Below are positions 54,001-64,000 of a DNA stretch of 64,000 nucleotides, piece after piece. The translations under genes and the position numbers were made by a program. This DNA comes from Osedax frankpressi (Eukaryota; Annelida; Polychaeta; Sabellida; Siboglinidae). The DNA lies in contig OZ038314.1 in the NCBI GenBank assembly GCA_964035775.1, forward strand, positions 4,683,275 to 4,747,274, written 5' to 3'. The notes under the pieces are model-generated. The model was given only the letters and a program-made list of their open reading frames with translations, was not told the DNA's origin and searched no databases. How positions within the stretch are numbered: position 1 is the stretch's first letter; each line of letters begins with the position of its first letter.

Positions 54001-57000
54001 GTCATAGTCATTTAAGTTATAGTTATTTAAGTTTTAGTTAAATAAGTTATAGTTATTAAAGTTATAGTTATTTAATTTCAAATTATTATATTATAGTTAT
54101 TTAATTTATGGTTATTATATTATATTTATTTAAATTATAGTTATTTAAGTTATAGTTATTTGAGATATAGTTATTTAATTTATAGTTATTTAAGTTATAG
54201 TTATTTAAGTTATATTTATTTAAGTTATAGCTATTTAAGTTATAGTTATTTAAGTTATAGTTATTTAAGTTATGATTATTTAATTTATAGTTATTTAAGT
54301 TATAGTTATTTAAGTTATAGTTAATTAAGTTATCGTTATTTAAGTTATAGTTATTTAAGTTATAGTTATTTAAGTTATAGTTATTTAAATTTTAGTTATA
54401 TACGTTATAGTTATTGAATTTATAGTTATTTAATTTATAGTTATTTAAGTTATAGTTATTTAAGTTATAGTTATTTAAGTTATAGTTATTTAATTTATAG
54501 TTATTTAAGTTATAGTTATTTAAATTATAGTTAATTAAGTTATAGTTATTTAAGATATAGTTATTTAATTTATATTATTTAAGTTATAGCTATTTAATTT
54601 ATAGTTATTTAAGTTATAGTTATTTAAGTTATATTTTTTAAGTTAAAGTCATTTAAGTTATAGTTATTTAATATATACTTATTTAATTTATAGTTATTTA
54701 AGTTATAGTTATTTAAATTATAGTTATTTAAGTTATAGTTATTTAATATATAGTTATTTAATTTATAGTTATTTAATTTATAGTTATTTAAGTTATATAT
54801 ATTTAAGTTATAGCTATTTAAGTTATAGTTATTTAAGTTATAGTTATTTAAGTTATAATTATTTAATTTATAGTTATTTAAGTTATAGTTAATTAAGTTA
54901 TAGTTATTTAAGTTATAGTTATTAAATTATAGTTATTTAAGTTATAGTTATTTAATTTATAGTTATTATATTATTATTATTTAAATTATAGTTATTTAAC
55001 GTATAGTTATTTAAGATAGAGTTATTTAAGTTTTAGTTATATAATTTATTGTTATTTAAGTTAGTCTTATTTAAGTTATAGTTATTTAAGTTATAGTTAT
55101 TTAAGTTATAGTTATTAAATTATAGTTATTTAAGTTATAGTTATTTAAGTTATATTTTTTTAAGTTATAGTAATTTAAGTTTAGTTATTTAATTTATAGT
55201 TATTTAAGTTATAGTTAATTAAGATATCGTTAGTTAAGTTATAGTTATTTAAGTTATAGTTATTAAATTATAGTTATTTAAGTTATAGTTATTTAAGTTA
55301 TAGTTATTTAAGTTATAGTTATTTAATTTATAGTTATTTAAGTTATAGTTAATTAAGTTATCGTTAGTTAAGTTATAGTTATTTAAGTTATAGTTATTTA
55401 AGTTCTAGTTATTTAAGTTATAGTTATTTAATATATACTTATTTAATTTATAGTTATTTAAGTTATAATTATTTAAGTTATAGTTATTTAAGTTATAGTT
55501 ATTTAAATTATAGTTAATTAAGTTATAGTTATTTAAGATATAGTTATTTAATTTATATTATTTAAGTTATAGCTATTTAATTTATAGTTATTTAAGTTAT
55601 AGTTATTTAAGTTATATTTTTTAAGTTAAAGTCATTTAAGTTATAGTTATTTAAGTTATAGTTATTTAATTTATAGTTATTTAAGTTATAGTTATTTAAT
55701 ATATAGTTATTTAATTTATAGTTATTTAATTTATAGTTATTTAAGTTATATATATTTAAGTTATAGCTATTTAAGTTATAGTTATTTAAGTTATAGTTAT
55801 TTAAGTTATAATTATTTAATTTATAGTTATTTAAGTTATAGTTAATTAAGTTATAGTTATTTAAGTTATAGTTATTAAATTATAGTTATTTAAGTTATAG
55901 TTATTTAATTTATAGTTATTATATTATTATTATTTAAATTATAGTTATTTAACTTATAGTTATTTAAGATAGAGTTATTTAAGTTTTAGTTATATAATTT
56001 ATCGTTATTTAAGTTAGTCTTATTTAAGTTATAGTTATTTAAGTTATAGTTATTTAAGTTATAGTTATTAAATTATAGTTATTTAAGTTATAGTTATTTA
56101 AGTTATATTTTTTTAAGTTATAGTGATTACAGTTATAGCTATTTAAGCTATAGTTATTTAAGTTATAGTTATTTAAGTTATAGTTATTTAAGTTATAATT
56201 ATTTAAATTATAGTTATTTAAGTTATAGTTAATTAAGTTATCGTTATTTAAGTTATAGTTATTAAATTATAGTTATTTAAGTTATAGTTATTTAAGTTAT
56301 ATTTTTTTAAGTTATAGTGATTACAGTTATAGCTATTTAAGCTATAGTTATTTAAGTTATAGTTATTTAAGTTATAGTTATTTAAGTTATAGTTATTTAA
56401 GTTATAGTTATTTAAGTTATAGTTATTTAATTTATAGTTATTTAAGTTATAGTTATTTAAGTTATAGTTATTTAAGTTATAGTTATTTAAGTTATAATTA
56501 TTTAAATTATAGTTATTTAAGTTATAGTTAATTAAGTTATCGATATTTAATTTATAGTTATTTAAGTTATAGTTATTTAAATTATAGTTATTTAAGTTAT
56601 AGTTATTTAATATATAATTATTTAATTTATAGTTATTTAATTTATAGTTATTTAAGTTATATATATTTAAGTTATAGCTATTTAAGTTATAGTTATTTAA
56701 GTTATAGTTATTTAAGTTATAATTATTTAATTTATAGTTATTTAAGTTATAGTTAATTAAGTTATAGTTATTTAAGTTATAGTTATTAAATTATAGTTAT
56801 TTAAGTTATAGTTATTTAATTTATAGTTATTATATTATTATTATTTAAATTATAGTTATTTAACTTATAGTTATTTAAGATAGAGTTATTTAAGTTTTAG
56901 TTATATAATTTATTGTTATTTAAGTTATAGTTATTTGAGATATAGTTATTTAATTTATAGTTATTTAAGTTATAGTTATTTAAGTTATAGTTATTTAAGT

Positions 57001-57363
57001 TATAGTTATTTAATTAATAGTAATTTAAGTTATAGTAATTTAAGTTTAGTTATTTAATTTATAGTTATTTAAGTTATAGTTAATTAAGTTATAGTTATTT
57101 AAGTTATAGTTAATTAAGTTATCGTTATTTAAGTTATAGTTATTTAAGTTATAGTTATTTAAGTTATAGTTATTTAAATTTTAGTTATATACGTTATAGT
57201 TATTGAATTTATAGTTATTTAATTTATAGTTATTTAAGTTATAGTTATTTAAGTTATAGTTATTTAAGTTATAGTTATTTAATTTATAGTTATTTAAGTT
57301 ATAGTTATTTAAATTATAGTTAATTAAGTTATAGTTATTTAAGATATAGTTATTTAATTTATA
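51023..57363 (+). repeat. ~6.34 kb tandem higher-order repeat, copy 2
   Basis: Copy of 44,652-51,022, including the chimeric joins at 51,736, about 55,160 and about 56,543. It has lost one TTAACTTATAGTTAT unit near 51,980 (one left, against two in copy 1) and one TTAATTTCTAATTAT unit near 54,090. Other differences are rare, such as TTAATATACACTTAT near 52,612. At the right end the sequence diverges from 51,046 onward, where copy 1 runs into the start of copy 2. Confidence 0.88.
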
Positions 57364-58068
57364 TTATTTAAGTTATAGTTATTTAATTTATAGTTATTTA
57401 AGTTATAGTTATTTAAGTTATAGTTATTTAAGTTATAGTTATTTAATTTATAGTTATTTAAGTTATAGTTATTTAAGTTATAATTATTTAAATTATCGTT
57501 ATTTAATTTATAGTTATTTAAGTTATAGTGATTACAGTTATAGCTATTTAAGCTATAGTTATTTAAGTTATAGTTATTTAATTTATAGTTATTTAATGTA
57601 TAGTTATTTAAGTTATAGTTATCTAAGTTATAGTTATTAAAGTTATAGCTATTTAATATATACTTATTTAATTTATAGTTATTTAAGTTATAGTTATTTA
57701 AGTTATAGTTATTTAAGTTATAGTTATTAAATTATAGTTATTTAAGTTATAGTTATTTAATTTATAGTTATTTAATTTATGGTTATTTATTATAATTATT
57801 TAAATTATAGTTATTTAAGTTATAGTTATTTATGATATAGTTATTTAATTTATATTATTTAAGTTATAGTTATTTAATTTATAGTTATTTAAGTTATAGT
57901 TATTTAAGTTATAGTTATTTAAGTTATAGTTATTTAAGTTATAATTATTTAAATTATCGTTATTTAAGTTATAGTTATTTAAGTTATAGTTATTTAAGTC
58001 ATAGTGATTTAAGTTATAGTTATTTAAGTTTTAGTTATATAAGTTATAGTTATTAAAGTTATAGTTAT

Positions 58069-58188
58069 TTAATTTCAAATTATTTAATTTCAAATTATTT
58101 AATTTCAAATTATTTAATTTCAAATTATTTAATTTCAAATTATTTAATTTCAAATTATTTAATTTCAAATTATTTAATTTCTAATTAT
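58069..58188 (+). repeat. Sevenfold TTAATTTCAAATTAT burst
   Basis: TTCAAAT begins at 58,073, 58,088, 58,103, 58,118, 58,133, 58,148 and 58,163, seven perfect 15-bp steps. The related TTAATTTCTAATTAT unit and the 14-bp TATATTATAGTTAT unit follow. Elsewhere in the window this variant is usually a single unit before TTAATTTCTAATTAT (for example about 2,999-3,030 and 47,717-47,750). It is therefore a local expansion of one variant monomer. Confidence 0.93.
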
Positions 58189-60124
58189 TATATTATAGTT
58201 ATTTAAATTATAGTTATTTAAGTTATAGTTATTTAAGATATAATTATTAAAGTTATATTATTTAAGTTATAGTTATTTAATTTATAGTTATTTAAGTTAT
58301 AGTTATTTAAGCTATAGTTATGTAATTTATATCTATTTAAGTTATATTTATTTAAGTTATAGTTATTTAAGTTATAGCTATTTAATATATACTTATTTAA
58401 TTTATAGTTATTTAAGTTATAGTTAGTTAAGTTATAGTTATTTAAGTTAGAGTTATTAAATTATAGTTATTTAAGTTATAGTTATTTAATTTATAGTTTT
58501 TTAATTTATGGTTATTATATTATAGTTATATAAATTATAGTTATTTAAGTTATAGTTATTTAAGTTATATTTATTTAAGTTATAGTTATTTAAGTTATAG
58601 TTATTTAAGTTATAATTATTTAATTTATAGTTATTTAAGTTATAGTTAATTAAGTTATCGTTATTTAAGTTATAGTTATTTAAATTTTAGTTATATAAGT
58701 TATAGTTATTGAATTTATAGTTATTTAATTTATAGTTATTTAAGTTATAGTTATTTAAGTTATAGTTATTTAAGTTATAGTTATTTAAGTTATAGTTATT
58801 TAAGTTATAGTTATTTAAGTTATAGTTATTTAATTAATAGTAATTTAAGTTATAGTAATTTAAGTTTAGTTATTTAAGTTATAGTTATTAAATTATAGTT
58901 ATTTAAGTTATAGTTATTTAATTTATAGTTTTTTAATTTATAGTTATTTAAGTTATAGTTATTTAATTAATAGTAATTTAAGTTATAGTAATTTAAGTTT
59001 AGTTATTTAAGTTATAGTTATTAAATTATAGTTATTTAATTTATAGTTTTTTAATTTATGGTTATTATATTATAGTTATTTAAATTATAGTTATTTAAGT
59101 TATAGTTATTTGAGATATAGTTATTTAATTTGTAGTTATTTAAGTTATAGTTATTTAAGTTATATTTATTTAAGTTATAGCTATTTAAGTTATAGTTATT
59201 TAAGTTATAGTTATTTAAGTTATGATTATTTAATTTATAGTTATTTAAGTTATAGTTAATTAAGTTATAGTTATTTAAGTTATAGTTATTAAAGTATAGT
59301 TATTTAAGTTATAGTTATTTAATTAATAGTTATTATATTATTATTATTTAAATTATAGTTATTTAACTTATAGTTATTTAAGATATAGTTATTTAAGTTT
59401 TAGTTATATAATTTATTGTTATTTAAGTTATTCTTATTTAAGTTATAGTTATTTAAGTTATAGTTATTAAATTATAGTTATTTAAGTTATAGTTATTTAA
59501 GTTATAGTTATTTAAGTTATATTTATTTAAGTTATAGTTATTTAAGTTATAGTTATTTAAGTTATATGTATTTAAGTTATAGTTATTATATTATATTTAT
59601 TTAAGTAATATTTATTTAAGTTATAGTTATTTAAGTTATAGTTATTTAAGTTATACTTATTTAAGTTATAATTATTTAATTTATAGTTATTTAAGTTATA
59701 GTTATTAAATTATAGTTATTTAAGTTATAGTTATTTAAGTTATAGTTATTTAATTTATATTTATTTAAGTTATATTTATTTAAGTTATAGTTATTTAAGT
59801 TATAGTTATTTAAGATATAGTTATTTCATTTATAGTTATTTAAGTTATAGTTATTTAAGTTATATTTATTTAAGTTATAGCTATTTAAGTTATAGTTATT
59901 TAAGTTAAAGTTATTTAAGTTATAATTATTTAATTTATAGTTATTTAAGTTATAGTTAATTAAGTTATAGTTATTTAAGTTATAGTTATTTAATTTATAG
60001 TTATTATATTATTATTATTTAAATTATAGTTATTTAAGTTATAGTTATTTAAGATATAGTTATTTAAGTTTTAGTTATTTAAGTTTTAGTTATATAAGTT
60101 ATAGTTATTAAAGTTATAGTTATT

Positions 60125-60199
60125 TAATTTCAAATTATTTAATTTCAAATTATTTAATTTCAAATTATTTAATTTCAAATTATTTAATTTCTAATTATT
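60125..60199 (+). repeat. Fourfold TTAATTTCAAATTAT burst
   Basis: TTCAAAT begins at 60,129, 60,144, 60,159 and 60,174, followed by TTAATTTCTAATTAT. The flanks match the sevenfold burst (AAGTTATAGTTATTAAAG before; AAGATATAATTATTAAAG after, at 58,231 and 60,241). The two are homologous places that differ in copy number by three monomers. Confidence 0.92.
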
Positions 60200-63100
60200 A
60201 TATTATAGTTATTTAAATTATAGTTATTTAAGTTATAGTTATTTAAGATATAATTATTAAAGTTATATTATTTAAGTTATAGTTATTTAATTTATAGTTA
60301 TTTAAGTTATAGTTATTTAAGTTATAGTTATTTAAGTTATAATTATTTAATTTATAGTTATTTAAGTTATAGTTAATTAAGTTATCGTTATTTAAGTTAT
60401 AGTTATTTAAATTTTAGTTATATAAGTTATAGTTATTGAATTTATAGTTATTTAATTTATAGTTATTTAAGTTATAGTTATTTAAGTTATAGTTATTTAA
60501 GTTATAGTTATTTAAGTTATAGTTATTTAAGTTATAGTTATTTAAGTTATAGTTATTTAAGTTATAGTTATTTAAGTTATAGTTATTTAAGTTATAGTTA
60601 TTTAAGTTATAGTTATTTAAGTTATGATTATTTAATTTATAGTTATTTAAGTTATAGTTAATTAAGTTATAGTTATTTAAGTTATAGTTATTAAATTATA
60701 GTTATTTAAGTTATAGTTATTTAATTAATAGTTATTATATTATTATTATTTAAATTATAGTTATTTAACTTATAGTTATTTAAGATATAGTTATTTAAGT
60801 TCTAGTTATATAATTTATTGTTATTTAAGTTATTCTTATTTAAGTTATAGTTATTTAAGTTATAGTTATTAAATTATAGTTATTTAAGTTATAGTTATTT
60901 AATTTATAGTTATTTAAGTTATAGTTAATTAAGTTATCGTTAGTTAAGTTATAGTTATTTAAGTTATAGTTATTTAAGTTATAGTCATTAAAGTTATAGT
61001 TATTTAAGTTATATTTATTTAAGTTATAGTTATTTAAGTTATAGTTATTTAAGTTATAGTTATTTAAGTTATAATTATTTAATTTATAGTTATTTAAGTT
61101 ATAGTTAATTAAGTTATCTTTATTTAAGTTATAGTTATTTAAGTTATAGTTATTTAATTTATAGTTATTTAAGTTATAGTTATTTATGTTATAGTTATTT
61201 AAGTTATAGTTATTAAATTATAGTTATTTAAGTTATAGTTATTTAATTTATAGTTATTTAATTTATGGTTATTATATTATAGTTATTTAAATTATAGTTA
61301 TTTAAGTTAAAGTTATTTAAGATATAGTTATTTAATTAATATTATTTAAGTTATAGTTATTTAATTTATAGTTATTTAAGTTATAATTATTTAAGTTATA
61401 GTTATTTAAGTTATAGTTATTTAATTTATATTTATTTAAGTTATATTTATTTAAGTTATAGTTATTTAAGTTATAGTTATTTAAGTTATAGTTATTTAAT
61501 TTATAGTTTTTTGATTTATGGTTATTATATTATAGTTATTTAAATTATAGTTATTTAAGATATAGTTATTTAATTTATAGTTATTTAATTTATAGTTATT
61601 TAAGTTATAGTTATTTAAGTTATAGTTATTTAATATATACTTATTTAATTTATAGTTATTTAAGTTATAGTTATTTAATTTATAGCTATTTAATATATAC
61701 TTATTTAATTTATAGTTATTTAAGTTATAGTTATTTAAGTTATAGTTTTTAAATTATAGTTATTTAAGTTATAGTTATTTAATTTATAGTTTTTTAATTT
61801 ATGGTTATTATATTATAGTTATTTAAATTATAGTTATTTAAGTTATAGTTATTTAAGTTATATTTATTTAATTTATAGTTTTTTGATTTATGGTTATTAT
61901 ATTATAGTTATTTAAATTATAGTTATTTAAGTTATAGTTAATTAAGATATAGTTATTTAATTTATATTTATTTAAGTTATAGCTATTTAAGTTATAGTTA
62001 TTTAAGTTATAGTTATTTAAGTTATAATTATTTAATTTATAGTTATTTAAGTTATAGTTAATTAAGTTATAGTTATTTAAGTTATAGTTATTTAATTTAT
62101 AGTTATTATATTATTATTATTTAAATTATAGTTATTTAACTTATAGTTATTTAAGATAGAGTTATTTAAGTTTTAGTTATATAATTTATTGTTATTTAAG
62201 TTATTCTTATTTAAGTTATAGTTATTTAAGTTATAGTTATTTAAGTTATAGTTATTAAATTATAGTTATTTAAGTTATAGTTATTTAAGTTATAGTTATC
62301 TAAGTTATAGTTATTAAAGTTATAGCTATTTAATATATACTTATTTAAGTTATAGTTATTTAAGTTATAGTTATTTAAGGTATAGTTATCAAATTATAGT
62401 TATTTAAGTTATAGTTATTTAATTTATAGTTATTTAATTTATGGTTATTTATTATAATTATTTAAATTATAGTTATTTAAGTTATAGTTATTTAAGATAT
62501 AGTTATTTAATTTATATTATTTAAGTTATAGTTATTTAAGTTATAGTTATTTAAGTTATAGTTATTTAATTTATAGTTTTTTTAATTTATGGTTATTATA
62601 TTATAGTTATATAAATTATAGTTATTTAAGTTATAGTTATTTAAGTTATATTTATTTAAGTTATAGTTATTTAAGTTATAGTTATTTAAGTTATAATTAT
62701 TTAATTTATAGTTATTTAAGCTATAGTTAATTAAGTTATCGTTATTTAAGTTATAGTTATTTAAATTTTATTTATATAAGTTATAGTTATTGAATTTATA
62801 GTTATTTAATTTATAGTTATTTAAGTTATAGTTATTTAAGTTATAGTTATTTAAGTTATAGTTATTTAAGTTATAGTTATTTAAGTTATAGTTATTTAAG
62901 TTATAGTTATTTAAGTTATAGTTATTTAAGTTATAGTTATTTAAGTTATAGTTATTTAATTAATAGTAATTTAAGTTATAGTAATTTAAGTTTAGTTATT
63001 TAAGTTATAGTTATTAAATTATAGTTATTTAATTTATAGTTTTTTAATTTATAGTTATTTAAGTTATAGTTATTTAATTAATAGTAATTTAAGTTATAGT

Positions 63101-64000
63101 AATTTAAGTTTAGTTATTTAAGTTATAGTTATTAAATTATAGTTATTTAATTTATAGTTTTTTAATTTATGGTTATTATATTATAGTTATTTAAATTATA
63201 GTTATTTAAGTTATAGTTATTTGAGATATAGTTATTTAATTTGTAGTTATTTAAGTTATAGTTATTTAAGTTATATTTATTTAAGTTATAGCTATTTAAG
63301 TTATAGTTATTTAAGTTATAGTTATTTAAGTTATGATTATTTAATTTATAGTTATTTAAGTTATAGTTAATTAAGTTATAGTTATTTAAGTTATAGTTAT
63401 TAAAGTATAGTTATTTAAGTTATAGTTATTTAATTAATAGTTATTATATTATTATTATTTAAATTATAGTTATTTAACTTATAGTTATTTAAGATATAGT
63501 TATTTAAGTTTTAGTTATATAATTTATTGTTATTTAAGTTATTCTTATTTAAGTTATAGTTATTTAAGTTATAGTTATTAAATTATAGTTATTTAAGTTA
63601 TAGTTATTTAATTTATAGTTATTTAAGTTATAGTTAATTAAGTTATCGTTTGTTAAGTTATAGTTATTTAAGTTATAGTTATTTAAGTTATATTTATTTA
63701 AGTTATAATTATTTAAGTTATAGTTATTTAAGTTATATGTATTTAAGTTATAGTTATTATATTATATTTATTTAAGTAATATTTATTTAAGTTATAGTTA
63801 TTTAAGTTATAGTTATTTAAGTTATACTTATTTAAGTTATAATTATTTAATTTATAGTTATTTAAGTTATAGTTATTAAATTATAGTTATTTAAGTTATA
63901 GTTATTTAATTTATAGTTATTTTAAGTTATAGTTATTTAATTTATATTTATTTAAGTTATATTTATTTAAGTTATAGTTATTTAAGTTATAGTTATTTAA

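Larger units (their letters stand above)
1..64000 (+). repeat. 15-bp AT-rich satellite array (TTAAGTTATAGTTAT)n
   Basis: The entire window is built from head-to-tail copies of TTAAGTTATAGTTAT and close variants. The commonest variant is TTAATTTATAGTTAT. Others are TTAAATTATAGTTAT, TTGAGATATAGTTAT, TTAAGTTATTGTTAT and the 14-bp TAAATTATAGTTAT. No stretch longer than a few tens of bases departs from this pattern and no non-satellite sequence interrupts it. All units have one orientation: the reverse-complement monomer ATAACTATAACTTAA never appears on the + strand. The consensus is 2/15 G and 0/15 C, so the strands are strongly asymmetric. Such arrays are known as satellite DNA of eukaryotic heterochromatin; assignment to a centromere or another site is inference. 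Both ends of the window are inside the array, so its full length is unknown. Confidence 0.98.
57364..64000 (+). repeat. Right-hand zone with different higher-order order
   Basis: The same monomers continue, but marker order differs from the blocks on the left. There are more single-base variants (TTATGATATAG near 57,831, TTATGGTTATTTATTATAATTAT near 57,779 and 62,432, TTGTAGTTAT near 59,130). A segment at about 58,481-59,820 returns at about 62,561-64,000. Its offset is 4,126 bp at 58,831, 4,111 bp at 59,058 and 4,171 bp at 59,602; the last step of 60 bp is four monomers. A TTTTTTGATTTATGG island recurs at 61,505 and 61,876 (371 bp apart). Runs of perfect consensus units lie at 60,467-60,616 (10 units) and 62,821-62,955 (9 units). 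Confidence 0.75.

Noticed and set aside
1-64000. Telomere repeat array
   Set aside because: The unit is 15 bp with TTAAG and TATAG cores and no run of two or more G per unit typical of telomere repeats (TTAGGG, TTTAGGG, TTAGG). The complex higher-order structure also does not fit a telomerase-made array.
1-64000. CRISPR array
   Set aside because: There are no unique spacers; repeat units abut directly and are variants of each other.
1-64000. TATA boxes or promoters
   Set aside because: TATAG, TATAA and TATAT strings occur in nearly every monomer by composition, and nothing like a gene follows. They carry no information here.
1-64000. CENP-B box or alpha-satellite type centromere motif
   Set aside because: The motif needs a GC-rich core (CGGG) and no such string is present. 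Centromere function can be neither claimed nor excluded from the sequence.
1-64000. Transposable element, SINE/LINE tail or integrated virus
   Set aside because: No target-site duplications, terminal repeats, coding remnants or non-satellite segments of any size were seen in either strand.

Overview
The whole 64 kb window is one uninterrupted satellite DNA array. The monomer is 15 bp, TTAAGTTATAGTTAT as read on the + strand (8 T, 5 A, 2 G, no C). Many units are one- or two-base variants of it, and a minority are 14-bp units that have lost a base. I see no gene, RNA gene, mobile element or other non-satellite insert, and both window edges lie inside the array. Every unit points the same way, so the + strand is almost free of C from end to end. 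An array of this size and purity fits nuclear heterochromatin of a eukaryote (centromeric, pericentromeric, subtelomeric or sex/B-chromosome satellite). The sequence alone does not identify the species or the chromosomal position.

The structure lies above the monomer level. Marker monomers form recognisable islands: a 14-bp TAAATTATAGTTAT unit, a CpG unit TTAAGTTATCGTTAT/G, a GTGATTACAG/AGCT hairpin island, an ATGG/TATATTATAG island, a TTTCAAATTAT island, and others. These islands recur in fixed order and define long higher-order repeats. From left to right: (1) 1-595, a fragment with an internal junction; (2) about 596-9,329 and 9,330-17,974, two copies of an ~8.7 kb repeat with internal layout R-P-Q-P, P being a ~1.6 kb segment used twice; (3) 17,974-23,316, a further Q-like copy enlarged by a 180-bp insert, a 433-bp tandem duplication and a 1,124-bp tandem duplication; (4) 23,317-30,556 and 30,557-37,811, a nearly identical ~7.25 kb tandem pair; (5) 37,812-42,976, a zone of nested 194, 418, 523 and 1,582 bp duplications; (6) 42,977-45,364 and 45,365-47,708, a ~2.36 kb tandem pair; (7) 44,652-51,022 and 51,023-57,363, a ~6.36 kb tandem pair that overlaps and copies the junction of the previous one; (8) 57,364-64,000, a right-hand zone with different local order, bursts of TTTCAAATTAT monomers and a ~4.1 kb repeat.

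Most length differences between copies are multiples of 15 bp. Repeat offsets that are not multiples of 15 fall short by a few bases, and in the short duplications the shortfall equals the number of 14-bp monomers seen. This is the signature of unequal exchange or slippage in monomer register. Some events can be ordered in time because one duplication carries the chimeric junction made by another. Long open frames occur on both strands only because 15 is divisible by 3 and one frame per strand of the monomer lacks a stop codon. I treat them as non-coding. Coordinates of repeat edges are hand-read and usually ambiguous by 10-40 bp, because every junction lies in shared monomer sequence.
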